A DNA stretch of 64,000 nucleotides from Micromussa lordhowensis. Lineage: Eukaryota > Cnidaria > Anthozoa > Scleractinia > Lobophylliidae. The first letter of the stretch is position 1; the number at the start of each line of letters is the position of its first letter. Positions 1 through 10,560 of this stretch are shown here, in pieces. The DNA is taken from contig OZ026607.1 in the NCBI GenBank assembly GCA_964020085.1, positions 6,430,779 to 6,494,778 of the forward strand, in the 5' to 3' direction. The translations under genes and the position numbers were made by a program. The notes under the pieces are model-generated. The model saw nothing but the letters and a program-made list of their open reading frames with translations, ran no database searches and was not told the DNA's origin.

Positions 1-732
1 TAGCTTTCAGGTAGCCCAGCATGTACAACCCACGGGGCTTAGGTTAATTAGCGTCAATTGCTCTAGGTTTCTCAGGCAGCAAGAACTCGGTTGGTGAAAA
101 GATATCTCAAGAACAGGATCAATTTAATTTCAATAAATCCGATTACATCACATTGAAAAAGAAGACGAAAAAACACACTTGGCTTTACATCAATAGATTA
201 TATTACCTTGCATAAAAGCGAGAAAAAATAAATTTGTAACAAAATACTCGAAGTAAAGCTATCGCTCCAGCAATTTGCATGAGACAAAATTAGTGCACAA
301 TGTTATTTTTAGGCCGACTTTTCCGGGTTTATCCCATCCACATAATGTTCAAATGGTGAAACTCATTCTTTTATTAAAAACGGCTGAAATACAACATCAT
401 TTGCAATAATCTAACACACGAAACGACAATCTGATTGGCTACCTAGGCCACAAAAAAACTGACCCAACATTCTAAAGTGCAAATACCCTATTGCAGACGA
501 GGGTTAGCGAGTGATATTTTTTGTAAAATTGTAATTGTATCAGTAAATGTTTGTTGTTTTTGGGTGATATCCTTTACCTTCGTACCTGATATGAACAGCC
601 TTTCTGCCATATACATGTTAAAAAAAGCTCTAAGCACCGGCTTGACGAGTCACCAAACCTCCTCAATATCTGATCAGGCACACCAGTTCATCTTTCCCTT
701 AACGAACAAATCAAATGTGTTTTTTCTTACAG
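1..732 (+). other. 3' part of intron 2 of ApeC-like copy 1
   Basis: Positions from about 60 onward are closely similar to 6634-7495, the intron 2 sequence of the complete copy 2, in the same order and orientation, and end in a consensus acceptor (TTCTTACAG at 724-732). Exons 1 and 2 of this copy, if they exist, lie left of the window. No independent coding signal was seen here. Confidence 0.7.
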
Positions 733-953
733 GTCAATGGCCTCCTGGTCATTACTGTATTCTGGCCAGTGAAGCTTGTCCAGCCGGATTCACTCGTTCC
801 CAGGGCCATATGCGAGCTCTGAACATATATGGAGCCAGTTCCACTTACATCACCCAGGCCACGTTCGGAGACAGTAAGATTCAGTGTCATGGACCCTGCG
901 GCCGGTATGGCCAGTGGATTGGAGAGCTTTACATCGCAGCGTGTTGCAAGTGA
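733..953 (+). CDS. ApeC-like secreted protein, copy 1, terminal exon (partial gene)
   Basis: This is the last coding exon of the Cys-rich family described in full at copy 2 (5376-7716). It follows a good acceptor, opens with a split Gly codon and reads GQWPPGHYCILAS, then CPAGF, and ends in AACCK and TGA. The pattern WPxGxYC, CPxGF and a terminal CC is like the ApeC domain of apextrins (family knowledge); the assignment is by eye. It differs from copy 2 at a few residues (Glu for Gly in ASEACP, Asn-Ile-Tyr-Gly for Lys-Ile-Tyr-Ala, Leu for Phe near the end), with no stop or frameshift. Six cysteines are kept. Exons 1-2 are outside the window, so whether this copy is expressed cannot be judged. 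Confidence 0.7.
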
Positions 954-1038
954 TGGAGCGCACAGAAAACCTTCGTTACCCCGCACAAGCAGTCCTACAT
1001 GATGGTGTTAAACAGTAGAATTTAGGGATCTAGGACAT

Positions 1039-1044
1039 AATAAA
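1039..1044 (+). terminator. Polyadenylation signal AATAAA of copy 1
   Basis: AATAAA lies 86 bases after the stop codon. The same signal sits at the same distance in copies 2, 3 and 4. Confidence 0.65.
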
Positions 1045-2256
1045 GAGCACGACAAATGTCGTTCCAAGTTTATTTATGACACCATCAGCGACTACTGCAC
1101 CTTCTGGCGATATCCATTGTCGAAATGATTTACGCTTGCTTATTTTGTGTTTAAAACTTGCCGAAATAAACTTACACCTGTCTCTGTGCTGGTCACTAGA
1201 CCTGACTCATCCCCAGTCCTCTCTTAACAGAATTTCACTGAGGGACGGGAAGCGCGCGAGGCGTTTCACCTAGTCTTCCTCGGTCGACTCTCGCCCATCA
1301 CGAAGACACAAAAGATGTCCAGTTATCAATTACTGAAAGGAGTAAATCGGTATTAGAGATTTTCGACGGACGACGAAAAACTACCGTCTAACTCAGGGCC
1401 TAGTTGTTCAAAGAGTCGGTAACACTATCAGCCGGAAAAATCGTTATTCAGTGGCTAAGTGTTGACAAAACAAACTATGCTATCCACTGAATAGTGATTT
1501 AGTAGGTCATAGTATTGTGGACGCTTTGAACCATTGTGGCCGGGAGGGGACCTGCACCTTTCTGAAGGGCTTTTATAATTAGACAAACGAAACCATAGCT
1601 AAAGAACGTAAATACTGTCCATGATGTAGCCCCGAGGATTAGCTTTTAATTAAGACCCTGTCCTCACTACGTCAGAGAAATTTCACTCTGAAAACGCATC
1701 AAATGTTTTCCGTCCACACCATGCCAGTAAGATTTGGAAATGCAACAATAACCGGTCATTTTGAATTTGTGGTTGACGAAAAGCCGGTCAGGGAAATGTT
1801 TACATCGTGTTGTCATCGTTTTCGAAAAGCTACGTTTTCAAAATATTTTCCGGTTTAAACTAAAACGCAAACTGCTGGCGTTTTCAAATTCCTCCGATTT
1901 GAAGAGCGTTTTCGACAAGTTCCGTTTTGGTGGAGGATTAGTGTGGACGGTAGGCTATGGCCTGGTTTCCAAAACGAGAAAGTTAAGTCACGACCGGTGT
2001 CTTAACTCGGAAAGCATGAAAGCTTTAAAAATAGAACACAAACGTTAAAAAGCCGATTTTGACAAGTTTAAGGGTTACCTGCTTTCTGAAATAGTTCAAA
2101 GCTAAAAACACCATAGGAGGTGCTTTAAATAGTGTAAATTAAATTAAGAACAAGAGTTTGTGCGATAAAGTTTAAAATGTTTTATGCATAGCAATTCGAA
2201 ACACCCAGCTGGTTCTGTCACTTGTACTAAGAAAATCACCGAACCGTGGAATGACC

Positions 2257-2329
2257 AACCTCGTTCCCAAAGCCGTTTCCCTGGCTTGGGGCGGGCCCCG
2301 CCCTGCCCCCAAGCCAGGGAAACGGCTGA
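2257..2329. mobile_element. GC-rich hairpin insertion
   Basis: Two arms (2271-2295 and about 2298-2327) form a near-perfect stem rich in G and C. The corresponding site in the copy 2 flank (about 9990-10040) lacks it, so it is an insertion. It opens with AACCTCGTTCCCA, as does a second hairpin at 15931-15985, which suggests a small foldback element family. Confidence 0.6.
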
Positions 2330-2826
2330 CCCTCTCACATTCCTTCGTGTTGTTTCTGAGTTGACTGTAAGCAAAGTTCAAAATAAAGGTGGTGAAAAAG
2401 GAAAGAAGCAGATAAATATGTCAAAAACATTTTAATTAGTTTGAACTCGTATCTTGTGTCCATCGATGCACTTCGCTCACAGTCAACTTACATCAACACG
2501 AAGGAGTGAGGGAGGGTCAGCAAAAGAAAGTCGGAGTGGTCGCTGTACAAAAATTCAAGTCCATTCCACGGTCCGGTGATTTTCGTAGTAGATTAGGCTG
2601 TCTGCGATTTCCATGAATTTACAAAAACGTTGCTTTGAGCAACTGACAACTTTTTGATTGATTAAATACATCAATTAGAGTCTAATTGATAAATACTCCA
2701 TAGAATTTGGAAAATTTTGGAAACGCTGGTGGTTTCAGATGATATAATAACCGTTAAAAAACGGAGAAAACCCCTCAAAGCCAGGAGACAATTGCAACCA
2801 ACAATAAACTTAATCTCAAATTCAGC

Positions 2827-3655
2827 TCAGTTACATATACAGTACTTAGCCCGTTAAATACGGCCACACACTTTATTCCGGCCAAAACAAAAGCCAGTCA
2901 TTTTCGTATTAAAGAATCCATTTAATACGGTCGCCCCATTATACGGCCAGATTTTTGGGCCCGTTGGTGATCCGATTAACGGAGTTCCACAGCTAAAACT
3001 AATATGAGGTCAGTCTACCACAATTATTCAATGGTTCGTCTTTATTTGATAAACAGCCATATCTTCAAAACGAAATTACATGGATGCTATTTTCACCCTC
3101 AGCCTGTCAGCATTAACGCGCATTACACGCTATCGATACAACATTTTAAGGCTCAGTACTGTATATTTTACTTGCAGTCACAATCTTCGTCCTTCATGTC
3201 AAGGTAATTATAATTTTTATTGACAATATAACAGTGAAGTGAATTGCCCATACAGTCTTGGCCTCCAGAGCAAGGCAGAAACGGGCAGCCACAGAAGATG
3301 CCAGTGGTGGTTTCGGTGTCAACTATGGGACCACATTCATACATTCTGTCCTTCCATACAATTTTGTCGTGCATTTTGGGAAAATCGTTCTCTATAAAAA
3401 GGAATACAAGGTGCAAATACGTTTTAGTCAGATGACAAAACTGCTTTATGTGGAACCTGCTTTAAAGCCACCCCGTCATAATTAATATGGCCACCTCGTT
3501 AGTACGGTCATTTTATTCTTGCCCGAACTAAACCTCAGCCAGTCATTTTCGTATTTAAAGAGAAAGTGAATACGAATACTCTTTAATACGGCCACCCAGT
3601 TAATACGAGGAGATTTTTGTTGGTGTCTAGGTTAACGGGGTAAGGTGGCTTACTA
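2827..3655. mobile_element. Fragments of a pogo/Tigger-like DNA element
   Basis: Starts with TACAGTACTTAGCCCGTTAA and contains several copies of a GTTAATACGGCCAC-type motif, found again near 3480-3620 and 13062-13139. CAGT ends next to TA and internal TTAATACGG repeats fit nonautonomous pogo-type elements (recalled, not searched). A Cys-rich exon-like sequence lies inside (3168-3391). Confidence 0.45.
3168..3391 (-). CDS. Possible terminal exon of a small Cys-rich protein
   Basis: On the minus strand an acceptor (CCTTTTTATAG) is followed by a phase-1 exon reading ENDFPKMHDKIVWKDR, then a Cys-rich tail with eight cysteines (motifs YECG, FCGCPF, PCSGGQDC, LHCYIV) that ends in EDCDCK and TAA. 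The Cys density, the acceptor and the phase 1, also used by other genes here, make a secreted-protein exon plausible. No upstream exon was identified and no family recognised. It lies between pogo-like fragments, so it may be a captured exon, part of the element, or chance. Function unknown. Confidence 0.35.
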
Positions 3656-4398
3656 AGTTTTGAAGGAATATAAGGGCCCAACTTCATTTTTAACATAGCT
3701 AGCAGAGCCGAGCAATCAAATTCAGTATACGTAAGCGTGCTCAAAATCCCGATGGTGTACGCTGATAGCGTGAGCAAATCGCTTCGCTAGAATTTTTTTT
3801 TCCTCGCGCGAGTGGCCATTGTTAGCGCTGGGAAAAATATATATTATATTTCGCGACAATAATGGATACAAAAAGGGACTAGATCCTAGATAATACCATT
3901 AAAAGTAGCGAATCAATGTCCTTTTTTAAGGCCAAGCTTAAAAGCTTATAATTTTGTAACAATAACCTATCTAATTATTCTTATAGCTTTTTAATTAGTT
4001 TTTATTGTAATATCAATTTTTATTTTTGTAAATTATAATTTGCAGGGCCCCACTGAAAACGTAACCGCCTAGGCGAGTGGGTTCCCTGGATAAATATTAT
4101 TATTATTAGACTCGGCCCACCAGTCCCGAAACGAAGACAATTTTGCGACCTTTTCTCTTGGGCTAGAGTTCTTAAATGAGACAGAAAAAGAGAAAAACAA
4201 CGGAAAAGGAGACTCGGCATCAGCACCGTCACGATTTGCTTCACTCTCCGTTTTTCGCGTGGGATTTGATGCACAATTCCACCAGCAAGAAGCTATAGTT
4301 AACTCTTACGCTTCTTTCGTGCTCTCCAAACTTCCCCGCACCTGCTCCATAACTCGATAGTGCCGCTAAATCATGAACCAATTGTTAACCTTTGTTAT
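3656..4398. other. No gene seen; contains a LINE 3' end
   Basis: AT-rich sequence. The stretch at about 4040-4110, a GGGCCCCACTGAAAACG run followed by GGGTTCCCTGG and a short (ATT)n, looks like the 3' end of a CR1-like LINE on the plus strand. Nothing else was recognised. Confidence 0.4.
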
Positions 4399-4600
4399 AA
4401 AATAATGCAAGATATGTTATCGATTTCCCTTATTATTGATTTCATAAGTGCTTATTAGAAGTTGCCTCTGATTAAACGTGCCAGCAAAGTAAATTAATTG
4501 TGTTACCGAATTCCTCTAAAATAATGCAAGATATGTTATCGATTTCCCTTATTATTAATTTCATAAGTGCTTACGTGCCAGCAAAGTAAATTAATTGCTA
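4399..4600. repeat. Two-copy direct repeat, 119-bp spacing
   Basis: A block starting AAAATAATGCAAGATATG at 4399 recurs at 4518 almost unchanged; the second copy lacks an internal stretch of about 20 bases. Confidence 0.75.
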
Positions 4601-4659
4601 TATGAAAAGGGATGCTCGACCTCTCTCTAAGGGGAATAAATCAAGGTTTCTGGTTTGAC

Positions 4660-5228
4660 CTAGGGCGTTGATGGCGAAACGTCACTATTTTTAGCTTTCA
4701 AGTTATCCTTCAGAGTGCGCTCGCAGAAGTAATAATGAAAGAAAGTTCTTATTTCCGTTTTTAGACTTGATTTCTGCTGATCTCTCGAGTCCGTCTGCGT
4801 GTACAAGGTCCTTTCCTGAATTGAACAGCGGCTGGTAATCGCAGTCTATTCTGTTTTAAGTGGTATTTTTTAGGGGTCAAATAAAGCTCGAACAGCGTCC
4901 AGATTGGTCTCCTTTTGGGGTTTAATTCCAAATTTCCGACGAACATCCCAGACCTTTTTCATATGTGAGTTTTCATATGGTAGTTACTGGAAAGAATTCT
5001 AGTTACACGCTTAATTGTACAAATTTACATCATTTCCAATAAATACATCTAAACTACACAATACACTAAGAATGTCTGAATATTAATTATTTGAATGTTA
5101 CAAGAGTTACGTAATAAAGTTACGTAATAACCAACGCCAAAATCCAAACAAAACACACTGAAACAAAAACCTAAACTAAACACAAACAACTATATGATAA
5201 AAAAAAGAAATAATTTCGTGACACCTTA
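4660..5228 (+). repeat. Distal upstream block of ApeC-like copy 2
   Basis: Positions 4680-4970 recur upstream of copy 5 (62070-62380) and, inverted, upstream of copy 4 (20260-20600). Positions 4978-5226 match the right-hand part of an insertion at 63640-63855 upstream of copy 5, so this is a truncated copy of that insertion. No coding signal was found. Confidence 0.65.
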
Positions 5229-5375
5229 ATCAGCTATCCGTAAACACACACCTTATTTTCCCACAGTTATCAATATAATACTGCTTTGCTATCTGGGTCA
5301 TGCACAATTTGGCGTTCGTCCTCGATCCAACAAGTTCCGGTTTGAGTCAAAGTTCCTTTGTTGAGCTGACAGAAC
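5229..5375 (+). promoter_or_regulatory. Promoter and 5' UTR of ApeC-like copy 2
   Basis: Conserved 147-bp block starting AATCAGCTATCCGTAAACAC, with TATAATA at 5274-5280, about 100 bases before the ATG. The same block precedes copy 4 (inverted, 19743-19889) and occurs at the right window edge (63862-64000). Conservation of this block, beside more variable flanks, supports a core promoter. Confidence 0.6.
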
Positions 5376-7716
5376 ATGAAGCTCTTTCTCGTCCTCGCTG
5401 TCTTGGTCTACTTTTTGGACGATCCAAGCGAAGCCCATGCGTCGGTGAGTCTGATAAATCTTTTGATGTAGAAGCATTGAATTGAATTGTCTTCTGAATT
5501 AGCTTGTGTGTGTTGCTAACTTCGTCAAACAACCTTTGAATTCTCTCTTCTCTCAGCTATTTTCACTATATATTTATCTGTGTCAGACATCTTGCTGTTA
5601 ATCTCCGGTAGAATTCAGTGTTTGCAAAATAAAGATAACTCAAATTCTCGGGTTGTAACATAATTTTCTCACGGCGGGGAAGTGTCAAAGGCGATGAAAC
5701 AATTCTCATATTGACCACAATAACAAATTTAAGGTCAATCGCAAACACACCTTAGAAAAAAACATAAACTGCGAGTAATTCTGAACACAGTTCGTTCTCA
5801 AAACCATAAAGTGTAAAAAAGAATACACCTAGCTACTTTCTACCAGTATCCAAAATGGTCTTTCCCTTTTGAACAGGTGCCCCAGTGTTTACCTGCCCTG
5901 GCAACCTACCTTCAGAACCAGGAAGACACGTTGAACACCGTTAAAAGTGACCTCGCTGCCACTAAACAGGAGCAATCCATTGGTAAGTTTGTGAAGTCAG
6001 TTTGAACATTTTCCTTAATTGCACATCAAGCATTCTTTGGGAGTTACTAACCGTGGAAAATTAAGAAAGTGATGTCCCACGAAACAAAGTTATCAAAGCT
6101 TTTATCAGGGGTCGATTGAAAATTGCTGATAGCACACCTGTAACTTTTTCAGTGAGAAACTCAAAGTTTTTGAAAAATGTTATAAATGTGAGCAGACAGC
6201 TTGAGACCTTTAGCCAGGGGAATAATAAGAACCAGTCTGTTAGACCCCAACTGTAACCATCAAAGCCACAAAATAAATAACAAATAAACACTTTTAAAAC
6301 AATTTTTCATCTCGATGACACTTCATAGCTGTCCTGTTTCCCAGCACCAGAATTGTCTCAACTCCACTTTCAACAAAGTTTCCTGTCAAAAGTTCTCAAC
6401 TAACAGACACGTTAAAGAAGTGACTTGGAAAAACATTTGACTATAAAATTTGCCTCGGCGCTTTCCTAGAATATTAAAATGATTCTCATCAGTTGAAGGT
6501 AGGAACGACCTTTTGAATGAGAGTCATTTTAGGATTCTAAGAAAGTGCCAAAGCAAATTTGATTGCTTAGTGTTTGAAATGCTTTATATTAAGAAATTCA
6601 AACCTATGAGCCTGAATGAATGTGAATTGTTCTAGGTTTCTCAGGTAGCAAGAACTCGATTGGTGAAAAGAAAATCTCAAGGAACAGATCCCTTTGCATA
6701 CCTCTGTTTAACATCTTTTTTTAATTTTTCCTTTTTTCGTATTACAATTTTATTGTCAATAAATCACCTTACATCACATTGAAAAGGAAGGCGAAAAAAA
6801 ACACACTTGACTTTACATCAATAGATTATATGACCTTACGAGCGAGAAAAACGAAAGAAAACAGCTTCTGCTCTAATTTAAAACTCGATATATATCTGAA
6901 GGCCGCAACAAAGTGTCCTTGTAGTTTCTTGGACTCGCAGCTATTTTCTGAAGGTGGAAATTCTTTTCTTTAGAACTGGAATACAACTAATAGTTGGGAA
7001 ATAAATTGTAACAAAATACTGGAAGTAAAGCTATCGCTCCAGGAATTTACACAAGACAAAATGAGTGCACAATGTTATTTTTAGGTCGACTTTTTAGGAT
7101 TTATCCTATCCACACAATGTTCATAAGGAAGAACTCATTCTTTTATTAAAAAGGGCTGAAATACAACATCATTTGCAATAATCTAACACACGAAACGACA
7201 ATCTGATTGGCTACCTAGGCGACAAAAAACTGACCTAACATTCTATAAAGTGCAAATACCCTTTTGCAGATGACCGTTACTGAGTGATATTTTTGTAAAA
7301 TTGTAATTGTATGAGTAAATGTTGTTTTTGGGTGATATCCTTTACCTTCGTACCTGATATGGGCAGCCTTTCAGCCATATACAGGTTAAAAAAAACCCTA
7401 AGCACCGAGTCACCAAACGTCCTCAATATCTGATCAGGCACACCAGTTCATCTTTCCCTTAACGAACAAATCAAATGTGTTTTTCTTACTTACAGGTCAA
7501 TGGCCTCCTGGTCATTACTGTATTCTGGCCAGTGGAGCTTGTCCAGCCGGATTCACTCGTTCCCAGGGCCATATGCGAGCTCTGAAGATATATGCAGCCA
7601 GTTCCACTTACATCACCCAGGCCACGTTCGGAGACAGTAAGATTCAGTGTCATGGACCCTGCGGCCGCTATGGCCAGTGGATTGGAGAGTTTTACATCGC
7701 AGCATGTTGCAAGTGA
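5376..7716 (+). CDS. ApeC-like short secreted protein, copy 2 (complete, 3 exons)
   Basis: Exons: 5376-5444, 5877-5982 and 7496-7716, joined by GTGAGT..CAG and GTAAGT..CAG introns, giving 131 aa. Residues 1-23 start MKLFLVLAVLVYFL, a typical signal peptide. Residues 24-58 (PQCLPALATYLQNQEDTL onward) look like a short amphipathic coiled coil with one cysteine. Residues 59-131 are a Cys-rich domain with WPPGHYC (61-67), CPAGF (74-78), CHGPCGRYG (110-118) and a terminal CC (129-130). The spacing WPxGxYC..CPxGF..CC resembles the ApeC domain, known from secreted immune lectin-like proteins of invertebrates; that reading is by eye. It would be secreted, perhaps oligomeric through the coiled coil. 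It is the only copy in the window with all exons intact. Role in defence or mucus is inference. Confidence 0.75.
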
Positions 7717-7800
7717 TGGACCACATAGAAAACCTTCGTTATCCCGCACAAGCAGTCCTACATAATGGTGTTAAACAGTAGAATTTAGGGTGTAGGACAT

Positions 7801-7806
7801 AATAAA
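7801..7806 (+). terminator. Polyadenylation signal AATAAA of copy 2
   Basis: AATAAA 85 bases after the stop codon, at the conserved position of the family. Confidence 0.65.
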
Positions 7807-7890
7807 GAGCATGACAAAAATCAAAATGATGTCGTTCCAAGTTTATTTATGACACCATCAGCGACTACTGCCCCATTCGGGTGATATCCA

Positions 7891-8332
7891 TTCGCTACTT
7901 TCACATACCCATAATCCTTTGCGTTTTTGGGGGGTAACCAGTAGAAGAAATGTATGGTATCATGACAAAAATTAGTTCGGTGAGCTCGCAAAACCAGCTA
8001 CTAATGCTTAAAAATGCACCAGAATTTACCAAAATCATGATAGGAGAAATTTGTACTAGTTAATAACTAAATGTAGAGAATTTTTTTTTTGTCCATACAT
8101 CGTCTTGTAATTTTACAGACGATGTATGGACAAAAAAAAAATTCTCTACATTTAGTTATAAACTAGTACAAATTTCTCCTATCATGATTTTGGTAAATTC
8201 TGGTGCATTTTTAAGCATTAGTAGCTGGTTTTGCGAGCTCACCGAACTAATTTTTGTCATGATACCATACATTTCTTCTATTGGTTACCCCTCAAAAACG
8301 CAAGGGATTATGGGTCACGTGAAAGTAGCGAA
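7891..8332. mobile_element. 442-bp near-perfect foldback MITE
   Basis: Two arms of about 214 bp (7891-8104 and 8118-8332) are almost perfect reverse complements around a 13-base centre, with ends TTCGCTACTTTCAC and GTGAAAGTAGCGAA. Copies 1, 3 and 4 lack it at the corresponding place, so it inserted into the 3' flank of copy 2 after duplication. High arm identity suggests a recent insertion. No coding capacity. Confidence 0.85.
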
Positions 8333-10560
8333 TTGTAGAAATGATTAACGCTTGCTTATTTTGTGTTTAAAACTTGCCGAAATAAACTTGCACTAGTTTC
8401 TGTGCTGGTCACTAGACCTGACTCATCCCCAGTCCTCTCTTAACAGAATTTCACTGACGGACGGGAAGCGCGCGAGGCGTTTCACCTAGTCTTCCTCGGT
8501 CGACTCTCGCCCATCACGAAGACACGAAAGATGTCCAGTTATCAGCTACTGAAAGGAGTAAATCGATATTAGAGATTTTCGACGAACGACGAAAAACTAC
8601 CATCTAACTCAGGGCCTAGTTGTTCAAAGAGTCGGTAACACTATCAGCCGAAAAAATCGTTATTCAGTGTTCACAAAACAAACTATGCTATCCACTGAAT
8701 AGTGACTTAGTAGGTGATAGCGTTGTGGACGCTTTGAACCATCGTAGCCGGGGGGGGAGGGGTCCTGCACCTTTCCGAGGGGCTTTTATAATTAGACAAA
8801 CGAAACCATAGCTAAAGAACGTAAATATTGTCCTTGATGTCGCCCCGAGGATTAGCTTTTAATTAAGACCCTGTCCTCACTATGCCGGAGAAATTTCACT
8901 CTGAAAACGCATCAAATGTTTTCCGTCCACACCATGCCGGTGAGATTTGGAAAGGCAACAATAACCGGTCATTTTGGATTTGTGGTTGACGAAAACATGT
9001 GAAAACCCGGTCCGGTTTAAACTAAAACGCAAACTGCTGGCGTTTTCAAATTCCTCCGATTTGAAGAGCGTTTTCGAGAAGCTCCGTTTTCGTGACGGAT
9101 TAGTGTGGACGGTAGGCCTAACCGTAGAAATAAAGCTACGCTTCAAAACTTCTCCAGCGTAGTGAGGACGGTGGATGAGGCCTGAAGTGGTTGTGACCTC
9201 AGGGGCACCCAACGTCCGTTTTCTCTCGAATGCTTTTAGACACAGTTTTACGTTATTTGGGGTACTTTTAAAGCTCTAAAGTTAAATTTTAGGTTGCGCT
9301 AAGAACTTTTTATATATCTGTTCGGATATTGTAGGGGAACTTGAGTTATTCTCGAGTTTATTAAGGCTTTTTGTCTATTTCCCGAAAACCTTAGATCTTG
9401 TCGCCTATCCGAAAATGATAGGTGACCTTTTTTGGGTACCCAAAACAACATTTTTAACAATCCGAAACAACAGACATTAAATTTCTCATATCACGAAAGT
9501 TCGAGGTGACAATTCTCACAAGAAAATCAGAGGGGATTAAAGGCCTTTCGAACAGATATTTTACCGAAATGATCCGTTGGGTGCCCCAGTGACCTGTTTA
9601 AACTTGTTTCGAGTGGTGCTTGGGGAGTGAAGACAAGGATAATTGCAATCGCTATGGCCTGGTTTCCATCTAATCGTCAAAGTCAATATTAATAGGAAAA
9701 TTGAAAACAAAACAACAAAGTTAAGTCACGACCGGTGTCTTAACTCGGAAAGCATGAAAGTTTTAAAAATAGAACACAGACGTTGTATTCTAACCAAGAG
9801 ATCAATTAAAAAGACGATTTTGACAAATTTAAGGGTTACCCGCTTTTTGAAATAGCTAAAGAGCTAAAAACACCAGGGAACTGCTTTAAATAGTGTAAAT
9901 TAAATTAAGAACAAGAGCTTATACGATAAAGTTTAAAATGTTTTATGCATAGCAATTCGAAACACCCAGCTGGTTCTGTCACTTGTACTACGAAAATCAC
10001 CGAACCGTGGAATGACAGCGACTACTCCCAATTTCTTTTGCTGATCCTCCAACATTCCTTCGTGTTCAGTTCTGAGTTGACTGTAAGCAAAGTTCAAAAT
10101 AAAGCTGGTGAAAGGAAAGAAGCAGATAAGTATGTCAAAAATATTTTAACACATCTATCCGCTTCTTTCCCTTTAGTTTGAACTCGCATCAGTCTTGTTT
10201 CCATCGATGCACTTCGCTCACAGTCAATTTATAGCAACACGAAGGAATGTGAGAGGGTCAGCAAAAGAAAGTCGGAGTGGTCGCTGTACAAAAATTCAAG
10301 TCCATTCCACGGTCCGGTGATTTTCGTAGTAGACGAGGCTGTCTGCGATTTCCATGAATTCACAAAAACGTTGCTTTGAGCAACTGACAACTTTTTCTAA
10401 TTGATGAGTACTCAATAAACAAATTGCAATTTTTAGAATTTGGAAAATTTTGGAAACGCTGGTGATTTCAGATGGGATAAAAACCGGAAAAATCGGAGAA
10501 AACCCCTCAAAGCCAGGAGACAATTGCAACCAACAATAAACTTATCCGAAATCTCAGCTC
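8333..10560 (+). repeat. Continuation of the copy 2 3' flank block
   Basis: Homologous to 1120-2826 in the same orientation, with small indels and an extra stretch at about 9200-9650 that copy 1 lacks. No gene recognised. Confidence 0.65.

Larger units (their letters stand above)
954..2826 (+). repeat. 3' flank block shared by the ApeC-like copies
   Basis: The sequence downstream of copy 1 recurs downstream of copy 2 (7717-10560), copy 3 (13954-14920) and, inverted, copy 4 (17780-18343). The cluster therefore grew by duplication of blocks that include the last exon and up to ~1.9 kb of flank. No gene was recognised in the block. Confidence 0.75.
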
